Shown: piece after piece, positions 36,433 to 45,166 of the stretch
Numbering within the stretch: position 1 is the stretch's first letter
How the letters are laid out: the number at the start of each line of letters is the position of its first letter
Assembly (NCBI GenBank): GCA_947492475.1
Contig: CANLNM010000008.1
Coordinates: forward strand, 1 to 64,000
Length of the DNA stretch: 64,000 nucleotides
Reading direction: 5' to 3'
Origin: an uncultured Paracoccaceae bacterium
Lineage (GTDB): Bacteria > Pseudomonadota > Alphaproteobacteria > Rhodobacterales > Rhodobacteraceae
Notes under the pieces: model-generated
Told to the model about the DNA's origin: nothing
Databases searched by the model: none
What the model saw: only the letters and a program-made list of their open reading frames with translations
Translations under genes and position numbers: made by a program

Positions 36433-37508
36433 TACAGAGCCTCCTTTTTGCGCACGGGGCGGTAATTGGTCATCACATCCAATGCGAGCAGGAAAAACAG
36501 CAGCATGCCTTGGAACAGTTGGATCGCGGCGGCGGGCAATTGCAGTTGGGCTTGTGCGTTTCCGCCGCCCACATATGTCAAAGCCATGACACCCCCGGCC
36601 ATCAAAATGCCGATCGGATGCAACCGGCCCAGAAACGCCACGATAATGGCCGTGAACCCATAGCCGACGTTGAAATCAATGCTGATCTGGGCACCGGGGC
36701 CGGACACTTCGAACATGCCAGCAAGCCCGGCCAATACCCCCGACAGCCCCATGCAGATCACGATCATCCGGGTTGGGTTCACGCCGGAAAACGCCGCTGC
36801 ACGGGGGCTTTCGCCGGTCAGGCGGATGTTGAACCCCAACATGTGACGGCTCAGGATGACATAGCTGAAAACCACCGCAATCAGTGCGGCAACAACACCC
36901 CAATGCATACCAGCCGATTTGTCGATCCAACTGGTGGCTGATTCATACTGCGCCAAATTGCGGGACCCGGGGAAACCGTGGCCTTCTGGGTTGCGCAAAA
37001 GACTAAGGGAAACAGACGCCAATAGCTGTTCGGCGACATAAACCAGCATCAGGGACACAAGGATTTCGTTGGTTTGGAATTTCACCCTGAGCAGGGCGGG
37101 GATCATCGCCCAAGCCCACCCCCCAAGCGCGCCCGCGATCACCATCAATGGCAGGATGAACACGCTTTCAGTTGGATAAAACGCCAGCCCCACAGCCGCG
37201 CCACAAATCGCGCCCATGATGTATTGACCTTCGGCGCCGATATTCCAGATCCCAGCCCGAAACCCCAGCGACAATCCGATGGCAATTAACACTAAAGGGG
37301 CAGCCTTGATGAGAATTTGCGGGCGGTGAAAAGACGCAAATTCGCCAAATAGCGGATCCCAGAAAATCGTGCGGATCGCCTCAAACGGGTCATTTCCGAG
37401 AAACGCAAACAGGATGCCGCCCGCGATCATGGTCAGGATCACCGCCAATAAGGGCGCTATATATGTCCAAATGGCCGAAGCCTGAGGCCGTTTTTCCAGC
37501 TGGATCAT
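36432..37508 (-). CDS. ABC transporter permease, BMP-associated (first subunit)
   Basis: A 358-residue inner-membrane protein, the larger of the two permeases typical of BMP-type purine importers. SLGFRAGIWNIGAEGQYIMGAICGAAVGL near residue 80 is the family's hallmark, and LTGESPRAAAFSGVNPTRMIVICMGLSGVLAGLAG carries the ATPase-contact loop. It starts four bases before the end of the ATPase gene (ATGA). Both permeases are needed for a heterodimeric channel. Confidence 0.93.
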   Translation of the reverse strand: MIQLEKRPQASAIWTYIAPLLAVILTMIAGGILFAFLGNDPFEAIRTIFWDPLFGEFASFHRPQILIKAAPLVLIAIGLSLGFRAGIWNIGAEGQYIMGAICGAAVGLAFYPTESVFILPLMVIAGALGGWAWAMIPALLRVKFQTNEILVSLMLVYVAEQLLASVSLSLLRNPEGHGFPGSRNLAQYESATSWIDKSAGMHWGVVAALIAVVFSYVILSRHMLGFNIRLTGESPRAAAFSGVNPTRMIVICMGLSGVLAGLAGMFEVSGPGAQISIDFNVGYGFTAIIVAFLGRLHPIGILMAGGVMALTYVGGGNAQAQLQLPAAAIQLFQGMLLFFLLALDVMTNYRPVRKKEAL

Positions 37509-39028
37509 GCGACCCCCTCAATGTCGTGCATGTCATGGGCGCCACCCAGCATCAGACCGATTTCTTCGACCGTTAACCCTTTGGCGGGGCGGGGGTCGGA
37601 CAGGCGACCTTCGTTCAGCGCGCAGAACCGGTCCGAAATTTCCATCAATTCATCTAAATCCTGCGAAATCACGATCACGGCTGCACCTTTTTCGGCAAGG
37701 TTCAGCAGGGCCTGCCGGATCGCGGCTGCTGCGGCGGCATCCACCCCCCAAGTGGGCTGATTGACGATCAACAATTCGGGCCGTTGCAGGATTTCACGAC
37801 CGATCACAAATTTCTGCAGGTTCCCGCCGGATAGCGATCGTGCGGCATTGCCCGCACTGGGTGTGCGAACGTCGAAATCTGCGATGATTTTTTCGGCAAA
37901 CTCACGCGCCTTGCCCCAGCGAAGAAATCCGTTTTGGGTCAGGTTTTCGCGCACTGATCCGGACAAAATAGCGTTTTCAACCAATGACATACCCGGTGCG
38001 GCGGCGTGGCCTAGTCGTTCTTCGGGGGCGGCCAGTAATCCCAGTTTGCGTCGAGCATTCGGCGGCAGATGTGATATATCCGCGCCGTTAAATTGCACCG
38101 ACCCCGGATCGGTCAGCATTTCGCCCGACAAAGCCAGTAACAATTCATCCTGTCCATTGCCCGCGACCCCACCGATGCCCAGCACTTCGCCTTGGTGCAT
38201 GGTCAGATTGATGTCGCGCAACGCCATGCCAAACGGGCGCGGTGAGGCGGCGGATAGCTGTGATAATTGCAGGGCGACTGGGCCGGGTTCGGCGGCGTCG
38301 CGTTCGGGCACATGCAACGTGCCGCCCACCATCATTTCCGCCATTTCGCGTGATGATGTCTGTCGCGGGTCGCAATCGCCGACCACTTTGCCCAGTCGCA
38401 AAATAGTGGCGTTTTCACATAACGCGCGAATTTCATCGAGTTTGTGGGAAATATAGAGGATCGCCGTGCCTTCGGCGGACAATTTGCGCAGGGTGTGAAA
38501 CAGGATTTCGACCTCTTGTGGGGTCAGAACGCTGGTGGGTTCATCCATGATCAACAGTTTTGGATCCTGCAGCAGACAGCGGATGATTTCGACCCGTTGG
38601 CGTTCCCCGGCGGACAGGTCGCCAACAATCCGATGCGGATCAAGCGGCAATCCGTATTTCTGTGACACCTCTTTGATTTGCCCAGCCAATTCCCGTTGCG
38701 GCGGTGGATTTTCCATGCCCAAGGCCACATTTTCGGCCACGTCCAACGCTTCGAATAGGGAAAAATGCTGAAACACCATTGCCACGCCGGATGCGCGGGC
38801 TTTGTGCGGGTCGGATGGGGCAAATGGCGTATCATTTAGGGTCATCGTGCCGCTGTCTGGCTTTACCAATCCATAGATGGTTTTGACCAATGTCGATTTG
38901 CCCGCGCCGTTTTCCCCCAACAATGCGTGCACTTCGCCGACGCCAATTTCAAACGAAACATCAGCATTGGCGACAACGCCCGGATAGGCCTTGGTCAGGC
39001 CTTCAAGCTTCAGCAAAGTCTGCGTCAT
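37505..39028 (-). CDS. ABC transporter ATPase with two nucleotide-binding domains
   Basis: A 507-residue RbsA-like ATPase that powers the importer. The first domain has Walker A GENGAGKSTLVKTI, signature LSAGERQRVEII and Walker B LLIMDEPTSVLTPQEV. The second has the degenerate Walker A GVAGNGQDELLLALSG and signature LSGGNLQKFVIGREI, with NQPTWGVDAAAA after it. That asymmetry is normal for nucleoside and ribose transporters. The start overlaps the xdhC stop by four bases, so it is the fourth gene of the xdh-transport operon. Confidence 0.95.
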   Translation of the reverse strand: MTQTLLKLEGLTKAYPGVVANADVSFEIGVGEVHALLGENGAGKSTLVKTIYGLVKPDSGTMTLNDTPFAPSDPHKARASGVAMVFQHFSLFEALDVAENVALGMENPPPQRELAGQIKEVSQKYGLPLDPHRIVGDLSAGERQRVEIIRCLLQDPKLLIMDEPTSVLTPQEVEILFHTLRKLSAEGTAILYISHKLDEIRALCENATILRLGKVVGDCDPRQTSSREMAEMMVGGTLHVPERDAAEPGPVALQLSQLSAASPRPFGMALRDINLTMHQGEVLGIGGVAGNGQDELLLALSGEMLTDPGSVQFNGADISHLPPNARRKLGLLAAPEERLGHAAAPGMSLVENAILSGSVRENLTQNGFLRWGKAREFAEKIIADFDVRTPSAGNAARSLSGGNLQKFVIGREILQRPELLIVNQPTWGVDAAAAAAIRQALLNLAEKGAAVIVISQDLDELMEISDRFCALNEGRLSDPRPAKGLTVEEIGLMLGGAHDMHDIEGVA

Positions 39029-39900
39029 CCAGCTCTCTCCAGTTTCGAGTTGCGGTGGTCAGGGTCCTGCGCGCCCGACAGCCTTAGTAGCGCCTGCGCC
39101 ACGCCAACGGCAATGGCTGTCGGGTGTTTCCCAAGGGTCGGATCGCCTATTGGGCAGGCAATGCTTAATATTTGTGCATCTGTGTGGCCAAGGTTGGTTA
39201 AACGGGAACGGAACCGGGCCCATTTGGTCGCCGATCCGATCACACCGGCACTGGCAAACCCATGCGACAGCAATGCGTGGCACAGGGCAAAGTCCAAGTC
39301 GTGAGAATAGGTTAGCACGATGTGATGGGCATCAATGGGTGCGTGACGCACAAGATGTTCGGGTTTTTCAGCGGTCAAAACCCTAGCATTGGCGGTGTTC
39401 GCCGGGAATCTGTCGGCGCTGACATCCACCCATGTCACATTCATACCCGGCAAGGTTGCCAAGGCAGAATTCAACGCGCGCCCCACATGCCCCGCGCCCC
39501 AAATCCAGACCTCTGTTGGGGCGCATTGGCCGGGCAGGATCGGGATAGCTATCGGTGCGTCGCATTCAAGCTGACACGAATGTGGCGCGTGGTCAGACAC
39601 ATCGACCGTGATGGTCACAGCCCCGCCGCAGCACTGGCCCAGTTCCGGCCCCAAAGGAAAGGTTCTGCGCCCGGTTTTCTGGCCGTTCTTTTGGCACAAT
39701 AACGCAAATCGAATGGCTTCTAGCTCTAATCGGCCACCGCCAATTGTGCCATGCATGCCGACCCGTAAATTGCCGGGCAAAGCCACTCCATTGGGGTCGG
39801 ACCACACCACCATTTCCGTTCCGGCATCCCGTGGGGCAGATCCGCGCACGGTATCTACTCGGATACGAAAAACGGTTGATGGGGGCGCGAAATCCTTCAT
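39025..39900 (-). CDS. xdhC: Xanthine dehydrogenase accessory protein XdhC
   Basis: XdhC binds the molybdenum cofactor, protects its sulfurated form and delivers it to XdhB. The 291-residue protein has the N-terminal XdhC/CoxI domain (VDTVRGSAPRDAGTEMVVW, GTIGGGRLELEAI with CCGGAVTITVDV) and a C-terminal Rossmann-like XdhC_C domain (VWIWGAGHVGRAL, HHIVLTYSHDLDFALCHALL, FASAGVIGSATKWARFRSRL). It overlaps xdhB and the ATPase gene by four bases each. It is shorter in its linker than some homologues but looks complete. Confidence 0.93.
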   Translation of the reverse strand: MKDFAPPSTVFRIRVDTVRGSAPRDAGTEMVVWSDPNGVALPGNLRVGMHGTIGGGRLELEAIRFALLCQKNGQKTGRRTFPLGPELGQCCGGAVTITVDVSDHAPHSCQLECDAPIAIPILPGQCAPTEVWIWGAGHVGRALNSALATLPGMNVTWVDVSADRFPANTANARVLTAEKPEHLVRHAPIDAHHIVLTYSHDLDFALCHALLSHGFASAGVIGSATKWARFRSRLTNLGHTDAQILSIACPIGDPTLGKHPTAIAVGVAQALLRLSGAQDPDHRNSKLERAG

Positions 39901-42209
39901 GCGCGGGCCCTGTTTATGGCGTCTAGGATCGCTTCTGATGTGGCGGGGGCCTGTAGGTCAGCCCAGTGTGATCCGCAGGCCTGCACCGCATCCCCAAGCG
40001 CAAGCCACGCCGAAATTCCGTGCATAAAGGGCGGTTCACCCACGGCTTTGGATCGGTAAATCGACTGTTCGGGATTGGGTTCATCCCACAAATCCACATT
40101 GAAAATATCGGGGCGGTCCGAACAGGCCGGAATTTTATAGGTGGACGGCGCATGGGTGCGCAGCCGCCCGACATTATCCCAGATCAGTTCCTCTGTGGTC
40201 AGCCAACCTGCGCCCTGAACATAGCCACCTTCGATTTGGCCGATATCCAATGCCGGGTTTAGCGACGCCCCTGCATCATGCAGGATGTCGCTGCGCAAAA
40301 TGCGATTTTCCCCGGTCAATGTATCAATCACAACCTCGGTCACCGACGCGCCATAGGCAAAGTAGAAAAACGGCCGGCCGCTGCCTTTGATGCGATCCCA
40401 AGCCAGATCGGGCGTTTTGTAAAACCCGGTTGCCGACAGGCTCACACGGCTTTCATAGACCTGTTTGGCGGCCTCAGAAAATGGGATGGAATGATCGCCC
40501 ACCTGAACCAAGCCATTGGCAAAGCGAATGTTTTCGGGCGAAACCCCCTGCGCATCGGCCAGACATTGTGCCATACGTGCGCGGATTTTATCGCAGGCGA
40601 TCTGCACCGCCATCCCGTTCAAATCTGACCCGCTGGACGCTGCTGTGGCGGATGTATTTGGCACTTTTCCAGTATCGGTGGCGGTGATTTTCACCGCATT
40701 CACGTCAACGCCAAACCGCGATGCGGCCACTTGGGCGACCTTTTGAAACAGGCCCTGACCCATTTCGGTGCCACCATGGTTCAGATGGATCGAACCGTCC
40801 TGATAGACATGCACCAATGCGCCGGCCTGATTCAGGTGGGTTAGCGTGAACGAGATCCCGAATTTGACCGGGCTAAACGCAATCCCACGTTTGAGAATGG
40901 GATTTTCTGCATTCCAAGCCCGCACCTTGGCGCGGCGTTCTGCGTAATCCGACTGCGCGATCAGACGGTCGGTCAAACGGTTTAGGCAGAAATCGCGCAC
41001 CTCCATCCCATAAGGCGTGGTCTGGACGCTATTGGTGGTCGAATGACGATCATCCGGGGCATCGGTGCGATCCGCGTAATAATTCCGCTGCCGCACCGCC
41101 ACCGGGTCCATCCCCAGCGCAAAGGCCACGTGATCCAGCACACGTTCGGTGCCCAACATGCCCTGAGGACCGCCAAATCCACGATAGGCGGTGGCGCTTT
41201 GGGTGTTGGTTTTCCAGCGATGGGACGTGATGCGGATGTGATCCAGCAGATAGGCATTGTCGGTGTGCAACATGGCGCGATCCGCGACCGGCAGGCTTAG
41301 ATCCTGCGCCCAGCCGCAGCGGGCATGTTGGGTCACTTCCATCGCCAATATCCGACCCGTGTCATCATAGCCAACATCATATTCGATGCGAAAATCATGA
41401 CGTTTGCCGGTGATGATCATATCGTCATCGCGGTCATAGCGCATTTTGGTCGGTTGCCCGGTCAGGTTGGCGACAATCGCACAGGACACGGCCAGCGCAT
41501 TGCCTTGGCTTTCTTTGCCGCCAAATCCGCCCCCCATGCGGCGGATTTCAACGCGCACCCCGTGCATTGGCACCCCCAGCGCATCGGCCACTTTGTGTTG
41601 GATTTCCGTCGGGTGCTGGGTTGAGGCATGCAAAACCATGTCCCCGCCTTCTTGGGGCAGGGCAAGGCTGGCTTGGCCTTCTAGATAGAAATGTTCCTGA
41701 CCGCCCATATCAAATTGCCCCTGCAAACGATGGGGGGCCGATTTCAGGGCGTTTGGCACGTCGCCTTTGCCCCAAATCCGTGGGCCGTCTTCGAACCGGG
41801 ACTGGGCGTTGATGGCATCCTCAACCGTCAGAATAGCGGGGCGATCCGCATAGGTGATGCGTCCCAAACGCGCGGCGTGCCGGGCGGCGTCATGGCTGCG
41901 CGCGACCACCAGAAACACAGGCTGGCCGACATAGTGCACTTGGCCCGTGGCCAGCAACGGTTCGTCATGGATGGACGGGCTGACATCATTGGCATGGGGC
42001 AAATCATCGGCGGTTAACACAGCCACCACATCCGGGGCAGCGCGCACGGCGTCCAGATCCATCTGGGTGATGTCCCCAGCGGCACAGGTCGACATCCCAA
42101 ACGCCAGATGCAGGCAATTGGCGGGTACTGGAATATCGTCAACGTAGCGCGCGGTTCCGGTCACATGCAGGCGGGCGGCGTCGTGGGGCAGGGGTTTGGC
42201 GACGCTCAT
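39897..42209 (-). CDS. xdhB: Xanthine dehydrogenase, molybdenum-binding subunit XdhB
   Basis: A 770-residue subunit that hydroxylates hypoxanthine and xanthine to urate at the molybdenum centre. The N-terminal a/b hammerhead domain ([21 protein letters not shown]) precedes the Moco-binding domains with [26 protein letters not shown] and [39 protein letters not shown]. The catalytic glutamate is Glu725 in [11 protein letters not shown], as in XDH enzymes. It matches bacterial XdhB in length. It overlaps its neighbours by four bases on each side. Confidence 0.95.
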   Translation of the reverse strand: MSVAKPLPHDAARLHVTGTARYVDDIPVPANCLHLAFGMSTCAAGDITQMDLDAVRAAPDVVAVLTADDLPHANDVSPSIHDEPLLATGQVHYVGQPVFLVVARSHDAARHAARLGRITYADRPAILTVEDAINAQSRFEDGPRIWGKGDVPNALKSAPHRLQGQFDMGGQEHFYLEGQASLALPQEGGDMVLHASTQHPTEIQHKVADALGVPMHGVRVEIRRMGGGFGGKESQGNALAVSCAIVANLTGQPTKMRYDRDDDMIITGKRHDFRIEYDVGYDDTGRILAMEVTQHARCGWAQDLSLPVADRAMLHTDNAYLLDHIRITSHRWKTNTQSATAYRGFGGPQGMLGTERVLDHVAFALGMDPVAVRQRNYYADRTDAPDDRHSTTNSVQTTPYGMEVRDFCLNRLTDRLIAQSDYAERRAKVRAWNAENPILKRGIAFSPVKFGISFTLTHLNQAGALVHVYQDGSIHLNHGGTEMGQGLFQKVAQVAASRFGVDVNAVKITATDTGKVPNTSATAASSGSDLNGMAVQIACDKIRARMAQCLADAQGVSPENIRFANGLVQVGDHSIPFSEAAKQVYESRVSLSATGFYKTPDLAWDRIKGSGRPFFYFAYGASVTEVVIDTLTGENRILRSDILHDAGASLNPALDIGQIEGGYVQGAGWLTTEELIWDNVGRLRTHAPSTYKIPACSDRPDIFNVDLWDEPNPEQSIYRSKAVGEPPFMHGISAWLALGDAVQACGSHWADLQAPATSEAILDAINRARA

Positions 42210-43567
42210 GGAGTGACCTCTAACACGTTGATAGATTGGCCAGAAAGGTCGGCGAAATACCGGCGCAGCATGTTTTGTGCGACCTGCAATCGATAGGCCG
42301 CAGAGGCCCGCATATCGGTCATCGGGGTGAAATCCTGCGCGAATTGATCCAACGCTGCGTCGATTGTTGATGTGGACCAGGGCTGATGTATCAGCGCCGT
42401 TTCAACGGATTTCGCCCGCATCGGAATGCCTGCCATCCCACCAAAAGCGATGCGCGCATCGGTGATCACACCGTCTGATATCGTCAGGTTGAACGCGCCC
42501 AATACCGCAGAAATATCCTGATCAAAGCGTTTGGATAATTTGTAACACCGCAGGTTTTCATGGCCCAAAGGCACGCTGACCCCGGTGACAAATTCGCCCG
42601 GCTGGCGGTCTTGTTTTCCGTATTCGACAAAGAAATCGGCCATCGGCAGATCACGGGTCACGTCGCCGCGGCGCAGGTGAAGCACCGCATCCAGCGCAAT
42701 CAGAACCGGGGGGTTGTCCCCAATCGGGGATCCATTGGCGATATTACCGCCAATCGTGGCCGCATTGCGCACCTGTTCGGACCCATAGTGACGGATCATA
42801 TCCGCATAGGATGGGTAATGGGGGGCAATGGCGCTGCGCACATGGTTCATAGTGACGCCTGCGCCAAACCGAATGCTTGTTTCGGTCTTATCAATCTGTT
42901 GCAAATCCGTGCACCGGTTCAAAAAGGCCACTTTGGGCAGGTCGCGCATTTGTTTTGTCACCCAAAGCCCGACATCGGTGGCCCCCGCGATCAATGTGGC
43001 GTCGGGATTGGCCAGATACCATGCGGCCAAATCATCGGACGTCTCAGGGATGAAATCCGGCAGGGTTGAGGGGGCCGGTAGATCGTCAATGATCCATGTG
43101 GGCACAGCGCTGTCTTGGGCGGCCTGCGCGGCGCGGATGATCGGCGCATAACCCGTGCACCGGCACAGATTGCCCGCCAGAATATCGTCGTGATCCTTGC
43201 GACCATTCAGATGCCCCGTGGCCATCGACACAACAAAGCCGGGCGTGCAGAACCCGCATTGTGATCCGTGGTGATCCACCATGGCTTGCTGAACGGGGTG
43301 CAGGGTGCCATCGGGGCTTTGGATGCCTTCGACCGTGCGAATGGCCTGACCGTCGAGCTGGGCCATAAACAGGATGCAGGAATTCAGCGTGCGCACGCCG
43401 CTTTTGTCTGTGACCATCACAGAACATGCGCCGCAATCGCCTTCGCGGCAGGCCTCTTTGGTTCCTTTCAGGTTACGCGTTTCGCGCAGCCAATCCAGCA
43501 ATGTGGTGGTTGGGGCTATGCCCTTCACATCCACGCTCTCTCCGTTGAGAAGAAAGGTGATGTCCAT
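42206..43567 (-). CDS. xdhA: Xanthine dehydrogenase small subunit XdhA (2Fe-2S and FAD)
   Basis: The electron-transfer subunit. Started at the ATG at 43567 it has 453 residues; an in-frame extension to 43702 adds a sequence without family resemblance. Cys40, 45, 48 and 64 ([15 protein letters not shown] and NSCILF) form the plant-type 2Fe-2S cluster, and Cys104, 107, 135 and 137 (CGFCTPG, CRCTGY) the second. From about 170 is the FAD domain ([44 protein letters not shown]), then the CO_deh_flav_C domain. NAD is the likely acceptor. As the first gene of xdhA-B-C-ABC, its upstream 275 bases (43568-43842) should hold the operon promoter, but I see no clear site. Confidence 0.95.
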   Translation of the reverse strand: MDITFLLNGESVDVKGIAPTTTLLDWLRETRNLKGTKEACREGDCGACSVMVTDKSGVRTLNSCILFMAQLDGQAIRTVEGIQSPDGTLHPVQQAMVDHHGSQCGFCTPGFVVSMATGHLNGRKDHDDILAGNLCRCTGYAPIIRAAQAAQDSAVPTWIIDDLPAPSTLPDFIPETSDDLAAWYLANPDATLIAGATDVGLWVTKQMRDLPKVAFLNRCTDLQQIDKTETSIRFGAGVTMNHVRSAIAPHYPSYADMIRHYGSEQVRNAATIGGNIANGSPIGDNPPVLIALDAVLHLRRGDVTRDLPMADFFVEYGKQDRQPGEFVTGVSVPLGHENLRCYKLSKRFDQDISAVLGAFNLTISDGVITDARIAFGGMAGIPMRAKSVETALIHQPWSTSTIDAALDQFAQDFTPMTDMRASAAYRLQVAQNMLRRYFADLSGQSINVLEVTP

Positions 43568-43842
43568 ATGATTCAGACCCGCCGCCTTACCTCGGGACCC
43601 TGTTTGCACACCCTCGATGCGGCGTAGAACGCGTGCGGGTTTAACTGTTGGTAGGGCAGAGCCTAGGAAAATCGCCCCCGCTTTGGCAAGCGTTCTGTCC
43701 AAGTTTGCGTGCGAAATTCATTTCGGCTGAAATTTGATGCCATGCCGAGGCGCAAATGACGACAGATTTGGCGGACTTGTTTCGAATCAAAGGGTTTCCT
43801 ACGATTTGAGCGTTAAAAACAAAGAAACTGAAGAGGTGACAA

Positions 43843-44100
43843 ATGAAATTTTCAATGATGTTTTTGGGTGTGGCTTTGGTTGGATTAACCGCCTGTGTCG
43901 AAGAAGATACCGCACGTGGCGCCATGTGTTCTGCGGTGAATTACGGCAATGATTCGTCCACTTGGGCTTTTGACAATGAATGTGACGACCCGCGTTTTTA
44001 TGGTCCCGGCACAGATGAAATTTTGCTCAGCTCGGATGCATTCCGGGACGCAACCGATTGCCGGAACCTGTGTTATGCTGGGTTGGTCAATCCGCGTTAA
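43843..44100 (+). CDS. Small cysteine-rich lipoprotein with an ECDDPRF motif
   Basis: An 85-residue protein. The signal (KFSMMFLGVALVGLTAC) ends in a lipobox at Cys18, followed by EE. The mature part has Cys29, Cys47, Cys73 and Cys77 and the stretch STWAFDNECDDPRFYGPGTD followed by DATDCRNLCYAGLV. The ECDDPRF/DATDC pattern recurs in many small proteobacterial secreted proteins and may bind a metal such as calcium, but the function is unknown. The ATG at 43843 follows GAGGTGACAA. Its 3' end overlaps the convergent GH5 gene by 14 bases. Confidence 0.8.
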   Translation: MKFSMMFLGVALVGLTACVEEDTARGAMCSAVNYGNDSSTWAFDNECDDPRFYGPGTDEILLSSDAFRDATDCRNLCYAGLVNPR

Positions 44101-45037
44101 ACGATGGGATAAGGGCGTCCTTTAGGGGCTGTTCCCAGTCGCCGGATTGGACATCATAGATGTGAAATCCGGCGGCGAACCCCCAATGGCACCAACCAAT
44201 CCCCTGCCTTTCGGCGGCGGCACGTACCGTGCTGATCCAGTGGGCCCGATGCCGCAAATCAGTTTGGCTGGTTACGCCAAATTCACTTAGCAACAGCGGC
44301 ACATTCCGTGACGCGGCATAGGCTATATCGTCTTTGACATTCGCGATTTCTTGGGGGGTGCCCCAATCGCGTGCGGGTGGGGGTGCTTCTAGCCAAGTTG
44401 CCTGTTGATGCGTGAATTCAAAGGGGCTGTAATAGTGAAATGACAACGCGTGATAGGGGCCCGGATCCGGCAGATCAAACAGGGCATCTAACGCGGCCCA
44501 ATTCCCGCCTTCGGTAATGATCCAACGGGTCGGATGGTCCCGCCGGATAATTGCGATCGCTTTGTCATAAAGCGGTTGTGCCAGAGCTGTGGTTAATGCC
44601 CCATTGGGTTCGTTTAACAATTCAAACATCAAACGGTTGTCATACCCCGCATAATGCCCCGAAAGTTCGGTCCAGATATCGACGAACATGTCGCCATAAG
44701 TTGCTGGATCTCGGGACAGAGGGTCAAAGTGGTGCAAATCAAGGATGACATGCAGGTCCCGATCCATAGCCCATCTGATAACTTGATCAACACGCGCCAA
44801 AAACACTGGATCAATTTTTCCGTTCCAGCGGTTGTGGAACCGCACCGGCAACCGCACAGAGTCAAACCCTTGATTTGCAATCCAATCGAGGTCGCGCTGA
44901 GTGATGGAATACCCCCACAGGCCTTCTTGCGGGGCTTCTAATCCGTTGTCCAAATTCACGCACCGCTGAACAGGAAAATCCTGCGCCCGCAATGAGGTGG
45001 CGAACCAGATGGCGATTATAAAGAGGTATCTCAACAT
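44087..45037 (-). CDS. Secreted glycoside hydrolase family 5 (endoglucanase-like)
   Basis: A 316-residue protein with an N-terminal signal peptide (LRYLFIIAIWFATSLRAQ). The GH5 barrel is evident: GFDSVRLPVRFHNRW, HVILDLHHFDPL, FELLNEPNG with acid/base Glu143, FHYYSPFEFTH and LLSEFGVTS with nucleophile Glu252. Such enzymes cut beta-1,4-glucans or related polysaccharides outside the cytoplasm. The ATG at 45037 is preferred over an upstream TTG; the ribosome site is weak. A lone cellulase with no carbohydrate-binding module or transporter nearby hints at modifying the cell's own extracellular glucan or at scavenging. Confidence 0.88.
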   Translation of the reverse strand: MLRYLFIIAIWFATSLRAQDFPVQRCVNLDNGLEAPQEGLWGYSITQRDLDWIANQGFDSVRLPVRFHNRWNGKIDPVFLARVDQVIRWAMDRDLHVILDLHHFDPLSRDPATYGDMFVDIWTELSGHYAGYDNRLMFELLNEPNGALTTALAQPLYDKAIAIIRRDHPTRWIITEGGNWAALDALFDLPDPGPYHALSFHYYSPFEFTHQQATWLEAPPPARDWGTPQEIANVKDDIAYAASRNVPLLLSEFGVTSQTDLRHRAHWISTVRAAAERQGIGWCHWGFAAGFHIYDVQSGDWEQPLKDALIPSFNAD

Positions 45038-45166
45038 GTTACCCAACTGGTCTGAGCCGTTTCACAGCATTAGCATAACGCTGCATGTCCCTTGGCAAAG
45101 GGAAAAATACGCCGCAGAACGATTTCCTTCGTTTCCCTTTTCACAGCAATTCGATAGGTTCCGCGC

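Noticed and set aside
43568-43842. Purine-type riboswitch or clear promoter upstream of xdhA
   Set aside because: No conserved riboswitch core or convincing -35/-10 pair could be recognised by eye.
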